Below, piece after piece: positions 6,397 to 14,987 of a stretch of DNA of 38,518 bases. The position numbers and the translations under genes were made by a program. The stretch comes from Sphingobium bisphenolivorans (GTDB lineage Bacteria > Pseudomonadota > Alphaproteobacteria > Sphingomonadales > Sphingomonadaceae), in NCBI RefSeq assembly GCF_000412635.1, contig NZ_ASTG01000032.1, positions 1-38,518 of the forward strand, read 5' to 3'. Each line of letters opens with the position of its first letter. The stretch's first letter is position 1. Under the pieces are notes generated by a model, which did no database searches, was not told the origin of the DNA, and saw only the letters and a list, made by a program, of their open reading frames with translations.

Positions 6397-8767
6397 GAGC
6401 GCGCTCGCGGAGAAGGTGCCTTTTGACAAGGCCAAACGGGAGGAAATGCCCGAGAAATTCTTGCCGTATTCGCGGCATGTCAATGAGCATGTGGTCGCCC
6501 TCGATAACGGCGATCTGATGCTCATGCTCGAACTGGATGGACGGCCCTTTGAGACTTCGGACGTGCGCGATCTGAATGATTGGCACACGCGCCTCAACGG
6601 GGTCTGGCGCAATATCCATGACGAGCGGCTTTCGATCTGGACGCACATGTTGCGGATGCGCGTGCGCGACTATCCAGGCGGCACGTTCCGCTCGCATTTC
6701 GCCGCGAAGCTCGATCAAAAATACTATGAGCGGATGACGGCCGAACGCATGTTCCGCAACCGCTTCTTCATGACGGTCGTGATCCGCCCGACAGCAAACG
6801 CGACCGACAAGCTGATGGATTTCCTGCGCAAGAAGCAGGAGGACAAGAACGCCAATATCGCGGAAGCTCTAGAGCTGCTGGAAGACAAGGTGCGCGATCT
6901 GGAAAAGCTGCTGCTGCGCGTTCGTCCGCGCCGTGTCGGCATCTATGAGCACCGGGGTCTCCTGTTCTCCGAACCGCTGGAAATATTGAACCAGGTGATG
7001 ACCGGGCGCTATCGGCGCTGTCCTCTGGTCCGTGGCCGTCTCGGCTCGGCGCTCTATGCGAGCCGCGCCATCATCGGCGCTGAGACATTTGAGGTCCGCG
7101 ACGCCGATCATTCGATGTTCGGCGGCATTTTCGGCATTCGCGAGTATCCGTCATCGACAACGCCGCGCCAGTTTGAATCGCTGCTTTCGGTCGATTTCAG
7201 CCTCGCCATAACGCAGTCGTTCACGTTCCTGTCGCGCACAGCGGCAACAGAACGGTTTCGGCTTCGCCAGACCCAAATGGCGAACGCCGGTGACAAGGCG
7301 ATCAGCCAGATGGATGAGCTGATCGACGCGGCCGACGATTTGCAATCGAACCGCTTTGTGCTGGGGGACCATCATTTCACGCTGACGGTGTTCGCGGAAG
7401 ATTTGAAGAAGCTGCGCGATAACATGTCGATCGCGCGCGCGGCGCTGGCCGATACGGGCATGGTCGCCGCCCGCGAAAGCGCGGCGCTGGAAGCTGCCTA
7501 TTGGTCGCAGCTGGTCGGCAACTTCGCGTGGAGGGCGCGCCCCGCGCCGATCACGTCATATAATTTCTCGGCGTTCTCGCCCTTCCATACGTTCCCTGCA
7601 GGGCACGAGGACGGCAATCATTGGGGGCCTGCGGTCGCCTTGCTCAAGACAAGCGCTCGCAGCCCCTATTACTTCAATTTCCATTCGGCAGACCTGGGCC
7701 ATTCGATGGTCATTGGTCCATCGGGCGGCGGTAAGACGGTGCTGGTCAACTTCCTGATGGCGCAGCTCGAAAAGTTCAACGCGCGCCATATCTTCATCGA
7801 CAAGGATCAAGGCGCGGAAATTTTTGTCCGAGCCAGCGGCGGCACCTATCTCGCGCTGCGCAACGGGGAACCTACGGGCTTCGCTCCGCTCAAGGCGCTC
7901 GACAATACGGCTTCCCATCGCGCGTTCCTCGGTCGCTTCATCCGCCAGCTGGTGAAGCAAGAGGGGGCGCCGATCACGGTGCAGGAATCGCACCTGATCG
8001 ACGATGGCATCGAAGCCGTGATGAAGCTGCCACGCGAACAACGCTCGCTGTCGGCGCTGCGGACCATGCTCGGCATGTCGGACTCGGGCGGCGTCGGCGC
8101 GCGCCTAGTCAAGTGGACCTCCGAGGGGAACCTTGGCTGGGTTTTCGATAATGAGGAAGATTCCATGTCTCTCGAAGCCCGTTTCGTGGGCTTCGATATG
8201 ACCGACTTCCTCGAAAACGCGGAAATCCGCACGCCGGTCATGCTCTACCTGTTCGAGCGGATAGACGCGCTCCTGACAGGCGAGCGCATGGTTATTGCGA
8301 TTGACGAATTTTGGAAGGCGCTGGCCGATCCGGCGTTCACGGCATTCGCGCAGGATGGCCTCAAGACATACCGCAAGCGCAATGCGTTCCTCGTCTTTGC
8401 AACACAGTCGCCTGCGGACGCGCTGCGGTCCACGATCAGCCATTCGATCTTGGAGCAGGTCGCGACGAAAATCTTCCTGCCCAATCCGTTCGGCCAGCGC
8501 CGGGATTACATCGAAGGCTTCTCGCTCTCGGAGGCGGAATTTAAGCTGGTGCGCGAAGAGCTGTCGCCGGAAAGCCGCAAATTCCTCGTGAAGCAGGGCC
8601 ATGACTCCGTTGTGGTCGGCCTGGATCTCATTGGCATGGACGATGAACTGGCCGTGCTGTCGGGGCGCGCTGAAACAACGGGCGTGGCCCGCGAAGTGAT
8701 TGCCGAACTGGGCAATGATCCGAAGCTCTGGTTGCCGGAATTTCACCGGCGCCGGCGCCCAAGCTGA
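6383..8767 (+). CDS. virB4: T4SS ATPase VirB4
   Basis: A protein of about 794 residues, normal for VirB4, the hexameric ATPase that powers pilus biogenesis and substrate transfer. The Walker A motif GPSGGGKT is near residue 445, and Walker B (MVIAIDEFW) near 636-643; the N-terminal CagE/TrbE-type domain is present (LFSEPLEILNQVMTGRYRRCPLVRGRLGSAL). The start is GTG 6383 (or 6386), overlapping virB3, with AAAGGGA 7 bases upstream; the longer frame from 6326 is a shadow inside virB3. There are no disruptions. Confidence 0.93.
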   Translation: MVFGKSALAEKVPFDKAKREEMPEKFLPYSRHVNEHVVALDNGDLMLMLELDGRPFETSDVRDLNDWHTRLNGVWRNIHDERLSIWTHMLRMRVRDYPGGTFRSHFAAKLDQKYYERMTAERMFRNRFFMTVVIRPTANATDKLMDFLRKKQEDKNANIAEALELLEDKVRDLEKLLLRVRPRRVGIYEHRGLLFSEPLEILNQVMTGRYRRCPLVRGRLGSALYASRAIIGAETFEVRDADHSMFGGIFGIREYPSSTTPRQFESLLSVDFSLAITQSFTFLSRTAATERFRLRQTQMANAGDKAISQMDELIDAADDLQSNRFVLGDHHFTLTVFAEDLKKLRDNMSIARAALADTGMVAARESAALEAAYWSQLVGNFAWRARPAPITSYNFSAFSPFHTFPAGHEDGNHWGPAVALLKTSARSPYYFNFHSADLGHSMVIGPSGGGKTVLVNFLMAQLEKFNARHIFIDKDQGAEIFVRASGGTYLALRNGEPTGFAPLKALDNTASHRAFLGRFIRQLVKQEGAPITVQESHLIDDGIEAVMKLPREQRSLSALRTMLGMSDSGGVGARLVKWTSEGNLGWVFDNEEDSMSLEARFVGFDMTDFLENAEIRTPVMLYLFERIDALLTGERMVIAIDEFWKALADPAFTAFAQDGLKTYRKRNAFLVFATQSPADALRSTISHSILEQVATKIFLPNPFGQRRDYIEGFSLSEAEFKLVREELSPESRKFLVKQGHDSVVVGLDLIGMDDELAVLSGRAETTGVAREVIAELGNDPKLWLPEFHRRRRPS

Positions 8768-8780
8768 AAGGAGTGAGACT

Positions 8781-9494
8781 ATGAAGCAGCTTATCTTGGC
8801 GGCTGTGTCGATCGGGAGCCTTGCGGCCGCGACGTCAGCCAGTGCGCAGGGTATCCCTGTGTTCGATAGCACGTCCGTGCTCAAGCATATCGAACAAATC
8901 CAGAAGACCATGCAGATGATTGAGCAAGGCCGCCAGCAGATTGCGGAAGCGCAGCAGCTCTACCAAGGGCTGAACCAGCTGACCGATGTTTCCTCGATCG
9001 CCAACCAGCTCAAGACAGATTCGCTTCGCACGCTCGGTGTCGATGTGAACTCCCTCGAACGCATGGCGCGCGGCGATTTCAGCGGCGGCGGCGGCTACGG
9101 CGGCCGTTCCGATGCGATCTATCAGGACATGCTCGAACGTCTCGGCGTGTCCGCGAATGGCGATCAAACCGATGTTCGCTACCAGACAGCTCGCTCGATC
9201 GCGATGGACAAGGCCATGGCCGAAGGCATGGGCGAAGCGGCCACATCGCGCGGCGAAGGTCTGGAAGAGCTGCGCAATCGACTTGCGACCGCATCGACCG
9301 CAAAGGAAGTTGCGGACCTTCAAGCCCGCATCCAGCTCGAAAGCGCGTCGATGATGAACGATCAACTCCGCGTCGAAGCGTTGGAGCGAGCGCGCAGAGC
9401 AGAGGCCGCGGCGCACACGGCCGAAGCTTTTGCGGACAGGTCGCGCAAACGCGATGAGCAGCGTGCGCGAGCACGCGCGGCAGCTGGAATTTGA
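8781..9494 (+). CDS. virB5: Minor pilin VirB5
   Basis: A 237-residue exported protein of the VirB5/TrbJ type: a signal peptide (MKQLILAAVSIGSLAAATSASA) followed by long amphipathic helices (STSVLKHIEQIQKTMQMIEQGRQQIAEAQQLYQGLNQL). It is thought to cap the pilus tip and help adhesion to recipients. The ribosome site AAAGGAG is well placed. The last 17 residues before the terminal Ile (RSRKRDEQRARARAAAG) are repeated at the end of the next gene, because a 53-bp DNA stretch is duplicated. Confidence 0.88.
   Translation: MKQLILAAVSIGSLAAATSASAQGIPVFDSTSVLKHIEQIQKTMQMIEQGRQQIAEAQQLYQGLNQLTDVSSIANQLKTDSLRTLGVDVNSLERMARGDFSGGGGYGGRSDAIYQDMLERLGVSANGDQTDVRYQTARSIAMDKAMAEGMGEAATSRGEGLEELRNRLATASTAKEVADLQARIQLESASMMNDQLRVEALERARRAEAAAHTAEAFADRSRKRDEQRARARAAAGI
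9438..9490 (+). repeat. 53-bp direct repeat, copy 1 (virB5 3' end)
   Basis: This matches 9746-9798 at 52 of 53 positions by eye (A versus G at 9473/9781). It encodes SRKRDEQRARARAAAG at the end of VirB5. Confidence 0.9.
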
Positions 9495-9496
9495 CC

Positions 9497-9802
9497 ATGA
9501 AGAAGATGGTCGTTCTTGCGATCAGCGCAGCCGGCTTGCTCGCCGGCTGCGAACGCGCGCCCACATTTCCCGAGATTCTGATGACCTATCATGATGTTGA
9601 TTGGCTCAAAACTCATGAGGACCAGATTCCGGTGATCGTCGCTGAGTGCGACAAGATCGTGAACAGCGAACTCAAACAGTCGGACCTCCCCATGCCAGTG
9701 GCTCGCAATTGCGGAGGCATCAAGAACAAGATCGCCTCCATTGAAAGGTCGCGCAAACGCGATGAGCAGCGTGCGCGAGCGCGCGCGGCAGCTGGAATGT
9801 AA
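9497..9802 (+). CDS. Small lipoprotein, entry-exclusion (EexN-like) candidate
   Basis: A 101-residue lipoprotein: the lipobox LLAGC puts the acylated Cys near residue 18, followed by a short soluble domain with two further cysteines (VAECDK, ARNCGG). Size, lipobox and position between virB5 and virB6 match EexN-type entry-exclusion proteins, which block redundant mating pairs, but the sequence match is loose. Its last 17 residues before Met copy the VirB5 tail. An ATG at 9497 is used; a TTG at 9491 overlaps the virB5 stop. The gene looks like an insertion into the operon that carried or duplicated the virB5 end. Confidence 0.6.
   Translation: MKKMVVLAISAAGLLAGCERAPTFPEILMTYHDVDWLKTHEDQIPVIVAECDKIVNSELKQSDLPMPVARNCGGIKNKIASIERSRKRDEQRARARAAAGM
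9746..9798 (+). repeat. 53-bp direct repeat, copy 2 (end of lipoprotein gene)
   Basis: Second copy of 9438-9490, offset 308 bp. The repeats flank the lipoprotein gene exactly, so recombination between them would remove that gene and leave one virB5 tail. Confidence 0.9.
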
Positions 9803-9845
9803 GGCTGGAATAACAGCTTGAATTACATCTAATCGGAGCGGGCTG

Positions 9846-10865
9846 GTGGAATACGATCTCTTTACGAATGCCTATCAGGGCTTCACCAACGAACTCAATT
9901 CGGTAGTTGTGTCCAACTATGCTGGGTTTGTTGGGTGGATCGCTGGACCGCTCCGCACTGGCATGATCATTTACATAATCTTGCTAGGCTACGCGATCAT
10001 GCGCGGGGCGGTGCAATACCCCTTCCGCGAATATGTCTATCGCTCGCTCATGCTGGCCGCGCTCTATTATGCTGTGACAAACCTCTATGGAGCGTCGCTC
10101 GCACAAATGATCGTGACCGACCTACCGCATGAGTTTGCCTCAATCGTAGGCGGCTCACCGGACGGCGTTGGCGGGTCTTTCGATGGGATGTGGGCGCGGG
10201 TCGATGATGCACTGCTCGCGATGCAGGATGCGACCGAGAAATACGCAGAGGAACACGCCTCACTGACCGATATTCCCGGCGCTGCCGCCGCGATTATGCT
10301 GTGTATCGGTGCCACTATCATCATTCTTTTGACCGCGATCGCGGCCCTGTTCGCACTGGCTGTTGGCTTCGTAATCGTGCTCTACGCCCTCTTTGCGCTT
10401 GCATGTCTGGCGGTGGTCGGGCCGATCTTCGTAGCAGCGCTGCTGTTCGATTCTACCAGAAGCTATTTCTTCTCGTGGCTCGGCAGCGTCCTCAATTTTC
10501 TGATGTTGTCGCTATTTGCGATGCTTCTTGTGCTGGTTGTGGCCAATGTCGCTGAATCCGCAACAGCAACATTCGATGGCGATTTTGATAACATCTGGAG
10601 CACCTGTATCCGGATCATCGCGTTCTACATTCTCGCCTGCTTTTTCTTCCTACAAATCCCCGGAATTGCGGCCTCGCTGGGTGGTGGTGCTGCTGCGATG
10701 GTTTCGCAGTTCGGTAACGCCGTGATGAGCGGGGGTAGTTCGCTCTCTACCAGCGCAGGCAATTCCATGGGGGCAAGCGGTCGCGCAATCGGGAATGCAA
10801 TAGGTCGCAGCGTCGCGGCGGCGGCGCGCCGCATACGCAGCGGAAACACAATCACCAGAGCTTGA
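9846..10865 (+). CDS. virB6: T4SS polytopic membrane protein VirB6
   Basis: A 339-residue TrbL/VirB6-type inner-membrane channel component. There is an N-terminal soluble part (MEYDLFTNAYQGFTNELNSVVVSNYAGFVGWIAGPL) and about six hydrophobic helices, including IIYIILLGYAIMRG, AAAIMLCIGATIIILLTAIAALFALAVGFVIVLYALFALACLAVVGPIFVAALLF and LNFLMLSLFAMLLVLVVAN; the Gly/Ser-rich tail is cytoplasmic or periplasmic. The start is GTG 9846 with GGAG upstream. Confidence 0.88.
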   Translation: MEYDLFTNAYQGFTNELNSVVVSNYAGFVGWIAGPLRTGMIIYIILLGYAIMRGAVQYPFREYVYRSLMLAALYYAVTNLYGASLAQMIVTDLPHEFASIVGGSPDGVGGSFDGMWARVDDALLAMQDATEKYAEEHASLTDIPGAAAAIMLCIGATIIILLTAIAALFALAVGFVIVLYALFALACLAVVGPIFVAALLFDSTRSYFFSWLGSVLNFLMLSLFAMLLVLVVANVAESATATFDGDFDNIWSTCIRIIAFYILACFFFLQIPGIAASLGGGAAAMVSQFGNAVMSGGSSLSTSAGNSMGASGRAIGNAIGRSVAAAARRIRSGNTITRA

Positions 10866-10875
10866 GGGAACGAAT

Positions 10876-11196
10876 ATGCGCAAGTTGCTTGGACTCGGAA
10901 TCTGCCTGGCGCTGGCGGCCTGCGCAGGTCAGCCCGTCAAAAAGCCAGCCAAATGTGAGGGGCCTATGCGGCCTGCAAATCCGCATGGGCTTACCCTTCC
11001 CTCGATCCCGGATCAGGCCGCACAGCGAACCGCGCCGGCAAATGTGGACGTGTTCAATCAGGGTGCGCCGGCAACGCCGGACGCGGCCCCGGCAGACCCC
11101 TCCACTCCGGGCAATGAACAGTCGGACGCATCGCGGGCGGTCGAAGTGCCGCGTCTAAGCGCCTCGCTGCGCGGCCCGATCTACTCGAATTGCTGA
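10876..11196 (+). CDS. virB7: VirB7-like lipoprotein
   Basis: A 106-residue lipoprotein with lipobox LALAAC (acylated Cys near residue 16). The mature part is proline/alanine-rich and ends in PRLSASLRGPIYSNC. By position (between virB6 and virB8) and lipobox it is the VirB7 equivalent, which stabilises VirB9 in the outer-membrane core complex. It is longer than the Agrobacterium VirB7. The terminal Cys could make a disulphide. Assignment rests on position and lipoprotein nature. Confidence 0.7.
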   Translation: MRKLLGLGICLALAACAGQPVKKPAKCEGPMRPANPHGLTLPSIPDQAAQRTAPANVDVFNQGAPATPDAAPADPSTPGNEQSDASRAVEVPRLSASLRGPIYSNC

Positions 11197-11205
11197 GGTG
11201 TTACG

Positions 11206-11889
11206 ATGGCAGTTGGTATTCCAAAGGACGAGCTGAAAGCCTATTTTGAAGAGGCTGCAAGCTGGGAACGTGACAAGCTTGCGGCGGCCGAGCGCTCCAA
11301 AAAGCTGGCGTGGGTCGTCGCTGGCGTGGCTGGCGCCCTGGCGACTGCTGGCGTTGTGGCCGTTGCAGCCCTGACGCCTCTGAAAACGGTCGAGCCATAT
11401 GTTATCACGGTGGACCGTAACACGGGCGAGGCGTCGATCGCCGCCAAGCTCCACGGTGACGCGACGATCACCTATGACGAGGCGGTCCGTAAGTATTTCC
11501 TAGCCACCTACGTTCGCTATCGCGAAGGCTGGATAGCAGCTGCTCGCGAAGAGTATTTCGACGCGGTCATGGTCATGTCGGCGCGGCCCGAACAAGATCG
11601 GTGGTCACGCTTCTACAAGACCGACAATCCCCAAAGTCCGCAAAACATTCTGGCGAACCGCACTGATGTTTTTGTCGAAATCAAGCGGGTGTCGTTCCTG
11701 GGTGGCAATGTCGCGCAGGTCTATTTCACTAAGGAATCTGTGACCGGCTCGAACTCGACCAAAACCGATGCCGTCGCGACCATCAAATACAAGGTCGATG
11801 GCACGCCGAGCAAGGAAGTGGACCGCTTCAAGAATCCGCTTGGCTATCAGGTCGAGAGCTATCGCGCTGACGTGGAGGTGCCCCAATGA
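11206..11889 (+). CDS. virB8: T4SS bitopic protein VirB8
   Basis: A 227-residue VirB8-family protein: a cytoplasmic N-terminus ([29 protein letters not shown]), one membrane helix (about residues 36-60) and a periplasmic NTF2-like domain with [33 protein letters not shown] and the [19 protein letters not shown] end. It nucleates assembly of the T4SS. Its stop overlaps the start of virB9. Confidence 0.93.
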   Translation: MAVGIPKDELKAYFEEAASWERDKLAAAERSKKLAWVVAGVAGALATAGVVAVAALTPLKTVEPYVITVDRNTGEASIAAKLHGDATITYDEAVRKYFLATYVRYREGWIAAAREEYFDAVMVMSARPEQDRWSRFYKTDNPQSPQNILANRTDVFVEIKRVSFLGGNVAQVYFTKESVTGSNSTKTDAVATIKYKVDGTPSKEVDRFKNPLGYQVESYRADVEVPQ

Positions 11890-12728
11890 CCGTGTTGAAG
11901 TGGAGCGCCCCGTTTGCGCTCGCGATCGCGCTGGCAGCGTCGCCGGCGATGGCCGAAGAAACGCCCCATGCAACTGTGCTCGATCACCGGGTTCGTGAAG
12001 CGAACTACAATGATCGGCAAGTCTATGAGATTCCGGGCGTGTTCCGCATCGCCACGGAAATCGTCTTCGCCAAGGATGAAGTAGTCGAGCATGTGGCGCT
12101 GGGCGATACCGTGTCCTGGGAAGTCGCACCGGCTGCCAATTCGCTCTTCATCAAACCACGCGAGCGAGCGGGTCGCACGAACCTGACAGTCATTACACGT
12201 TCGCGCTATGGCCCGCGCAGCTATCGGTTCGCTCTGTCGCCAACGCAGCGCGGCAGCGGCTTCTATACGGTCGTTTTCCGCTATCCTGAACAGGAAGCGG
12301 CCGAGGCGCAGGCGCAAGCCGCAATGGCCCAGCTGGCCCAGCTGAAAGCCTTGGAACGCGGCGCGGTGAAGTCCGCGCTCGATATTGGCGTGCTGGAAGG
12401 CACGCGCAACGCCGATTACATCATGCAAGGATCGACGGCCATCCAGCCCTCCGAAGTGTCCGACAATGGACAGTTCACGGTGATGCGCTTCCCCAACCAG
12501 CGTGAGTTGCCGGCGTTCTTCATCGTCAATCCTGATGGATCGGAAGCCATCGCCTCCTTCGATGTGCGCGATGAATATGTGGTGCTGCACGGGGTTTACA
12601 GGACAATCCGGCTGCGCCGGGGCCTCGAAGTGCTCTGCATCCACAATCAGAAGACTGACTATTACGGGCGCGATCCCAAAACTGACACGGCCTCGGGGCT
12701 GGTCGAGCGAACCACAGGGGTTGAGTAA
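11886..12728 (+). CDS. virB9: T4SS outer-membrane core protein VirB9
   Basis: A 280-residue VirB9/CagX-family protein. A signal peptide ([14 protein letters not shown]) is followed by the conserved blocks [50 protein letters not shown] and, near the end, [27 protein letters not shown]. It forms the outer-membrane ring with VirB7 and VirB10. Its ATG overlaps the virB8 stop by 4 bp. Confidence 0.93.
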   Translation: MTVLKWSAPFALAIALAASPAMAEETPHATVLDHRVREANYNDRQVYEIPGVFRIATEIVFAKDEVVEHVALGDTVSWEVAPAANSLFIKPRERAGRTNLTVITRSRYGPRSYRFALSPTQRGSGFYTVVFRYPEQEAAEAQAQAAMAQLAQLKALERGAVKSALDIGVLEGTRNADYIMQGSTAIQPSEVSDNGQFTVMRFPNQRELPAFFIVNPDGSEAIASFDVRDEYVVLHGVYRTIRLRRGLEVLCIHNQKTDYYGRDPKTDTASGLVERTTGVE

Positions 12729-12729
12729 G

Positions 12730-13998
12730 ATGGCTGCGAACGATCATGACAATGCGCCGCATGGCGACAACATCATTTCGCAGGGCGAGACGGTCGAAAA
12801 CCGGCCCCTTGCATCAGAGCCGGTGCCCGATCCGGAAGACATTGAGCGGCAAAGCGAACGTCAGGCCAAGATTGCCGCCCTTCCGAACAGGTCGATCGAC
12901 CCCAAAAAGGCGGTCGTTCTCGCGGCGGTGGCCTGCGGCGCGATTGTGCTCGGTTTTAGCACCATCGACGCAATGCGGAGCGATCCAACCGAAAAAGCCG
13001 AGAAAGCGGAAAAGCCGGATGAAAGGCAGCTCGCCAACTACGATCCGAAGTCAATCATAGCCCCAACGCTTGCCGATGCGCCGAATGATCCGAACGCGCC
13101 GGTGCCCATGACGGAAGTGCCGGCGCTTGATGGAAGCCAAGCGCCCCGCACAGCCGGTGCAAGCGGTCGCCCCCAAAAGTCTGAGGGGCAAGTCATCGCA
13201 GAGGCGCAGCGCCGCGCCGGAATCATGGCCTATGGTGGCGAAAACGGCGGTGGGGTCGGCGGAGCGGTGGCAGCTGCCACCGGCCTGCCCATGGGCGGCG
13301 GCACAGGAGGACAGGGCGCGCAGTTGCTTGGCGCGTCGGCCGATGGCGATGGACAGGGCGGATCGCGCCGGACCAATCTCGAAAACATGCGCCAGACCTC
13401 GCAAATTGATCGGGTGTCAGGCCGCGACATTGGCAACCGCGATATGCTGATCCTCGCAGGGTCGTTCATTCCGTGCGTGCTGCAAACGGCGATGGATTCC
13501 AGTCAGCCCGGATATGTCAGCTGCATCATTCCCCGCGACATTTATTCGGACAACGGCCGCGTCGTTCTGCTGGAAAAGGGAACGCGCGTCCTGGGCGAAT
13601 ATCAAACCGGCGTCCAGCGCGGCAAATATCGTCTCTTTGCGGTATGGAACCGCGCGGTCACGCCTCGCGGCGTGGCGATCGACGTAGGCTCGCCCGCCAG
13701 CGATGCGCTTGGCCGTTCAGGCATGGCAGGCGGCGTGAAGAACTTTTTTTGGGAACGCTTTGGGGCGGCGTTGCTGTTCAGCTCGCTTAACGATGCCGCC
13801 TCGATCGCCGCCTCGGAAGTCTCCGACGCCGATAATGTCACTCGGGTTCCCAGCCAAGCGTCGGACACGATCTTGCGGGACACGATGCAGATTCAGCCGG
13901 TGCTTCGCATCAATCAGGGCGCGGAAGTGGGGATCATGGTCGCGCGCGACTTCGATTTCTCCAACATCTACGGCCTTCGGCTTCGGCGCGGCCAATGA
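12730..13998 (+). CDS. virB10: T4SS core scaffold VirB10
   Basis: A 422-residue TrbI/VirB10-family protein spanning both membranes: a cytoplasmic N-terminus, an inner-membrane helix at about residues 61-78 (VVLAAVACGAIVLGFSTI), a Pro/Gly-rich periplasmic stretch, and the C-terminal beta-barrel region (LILAGSFIPCVLQTAMDSSQPGYVSCIIPRDIYS ... LRINQGAEVGIMVARDFDFSNIY). The ATG at 12730 is just after the virB9 stop; the frame upstream is a shadow. A copy of the 16-bp palindrome (13266-13281) lies inside the coding sequence, near codons 179-184. Confidence 0.93.
   Translation: MAANDHDNAPHGDNIISQGETVENRPLASEPVPDPEDIERQSERQAKIAALPNRSIDPKKAVVLAAVACGAIVLGFSTIDAMRSDPTEKAEKAEKPDERQLANYDPKSIIAPTLADAPNDPNAPVPMTEVPALDGSQAPRTAGASGRPQKSEGQVIAEAQRRAGIMAYGGENGGGVGGAVAAATGLPMGGGTGGQGAQLLGASADGDGQGGSRRTNLENMRQTSQIDRVSGRDIGNRDMLILAGSFIPCVLQTAMDSSQPGYVSCIIPRDIYSDNGRVVLLEKGTRVLGEYQTGVQRGKYRLFAVWNRAVTPRGVAIDVGSPASDALGRSGMAGGVKNFFWERFGAALLFSSLNDAASIAASEVSDADNVTRVPSQASDTILRDTMQIQPVLRINQGAEVGIMVARDFDFSNIYGLRLRRGQ
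13266..13281. repeat. 16-bp palindrome GGTGGCAGCTGCCACC, site 1
   Basis: Exact copy of the recurring palindrome, inside virB10, where it encodes Val-Ala-Ala-Ala-Thr. It is the only exact copy inside a gene. Confidence 0.85.
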
Positions 13999-14987
13999 GC
14001 AATACGGCTGTCCTCGAAAACGCCTTGCTGCCGTTGCGCCCTCTGCTCGCGCGTGAGGACGTAACGGAGCTGGTGATTAACAAGGCTGGCGAGGCGGCAA
14101 TTGAAACGCGCGATGGGTGGTCCTGGGAGACATTGCCCGACCTGAATGAAAAGTCGCTGCTCGCGCTCGCGCGGGCAGCGGCGGCTTTCACGCATCAGGA
14201 CATAAGCCAGTCCACGCCGATCTGCTCCACAATCCTCCCCAGCGGCGAGCGTGTGCAGCTGGTTGTGCCGCCTGCTGTCCCTGCCGGCACAGTGTCCATC
14301 ACCATCCGCAAGCCGTCATCGGTGACGTTGACGATGGAGGATTTCGAGCGCGGTGGGCTGTTTAGCGAGACGAAGATCGCAACCCGGCAAGTCTCGCCGC
14401 TCGATGTTGAATTGCGCGATCTGCTCGACGCAGGGAAGCACGTCGAATTTTTCCAGAAGGCGGTCCAGGGCCGCAAGAATATCCTGATTTCCGGCGCTAC
14501 CGGCTCGGGAAAGACGACGCTCTCTAAAGGGCTGATCCAGCTCATTCCGCCGCATGAGCGGCTGCTGACGATCGAAGACACGCGCGAATTGGTCGTTCCG
14601 CATCGCAACGTGGTCCACATGCTCTACGCGAAGGACAAGCAGGGCAGCGCGAAAATCTCTGCAAAGGATCTTCTGGAATCGGCCCTGCGTATGCGGCCTG
14701 ACCGGATACTGTTGCAGGAGCTGCGCGACGGCACCGCGTTCTTCTATCTCCGCAACGTCAACTCAGGCCACCCCGGCTCGATCACGACGATCCATGCGGA
14801 CTCGGCCGAACTCGCGTTCGAACAGCTGACATTGCTGGTCAAGGAAAGCGAGGGCGGCGCCGATCTGGCCCGTGACGACATTCGCGGCCTGCTCAAGCTG
14901 CTGGTTGATGTGGTCGTGCAGACCAAGAAGGTCGAAGGCCGCTTTCGCGTGACGGAGATATATTTTGATCCAGAAAACAGGCTCTAA
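13995..14987 (+). CDS. virB11: T4SS ATPase VirB11
   Basis: A 330-residue hexameric traffic ATPase of the VirB11/GspE family. Walker A is GATGSGKTT (near residues 167-175), followed by the Asp box (LLTIEDTRELVVPH), Walker B (RPDRILLQELRDGTAFFYL) and His box (GHPGSITTIHADS). It switches the machine between pilus growth and DNA transfer. The start overlaps virB10 and the end overlaps virD4. Confidence 0.95.
   Translation: MSNTAVLENALLPLRPLLAREDVTELVINKAGEAAIETRDGWSWETLPDLNEKSLLALARAAAAFTHQDISQSTPICSTILPSGERVQLVVPPAVPAGTVSITIRKPSSVTLTMEDFERGGLFSETKIATRQVSPLDVELRDLLDAGKHVEFFQKAVQGRKNILISGATGSGKTTLSKGLIQLIPPHERLLTIEDTRELVVPHRNVVHMLYAKDKQGSAKISAKDLLESALRMRPDRILLQELRDGTAFFYLRNVNSGHPGSITTIHADSAELAFEQLTLLVKESEGGADLARDDIRGLLKLLVDVVVQTKKVEGRFRVTEIYFDPENRL

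Noticed and set aside
5254..6648. Long minus-strand frame of 464 codons opposite virB1-virB4
   Set aside because: Antisense of well-supported T4SS genes, low-complexity Arg/His-rich translation typical of GC-rich shadows.
8105..8911. Minus-strand frame of 268 codons
   Set aside because: Lies opposite virB4 with its Walker B region; no motif of its own.
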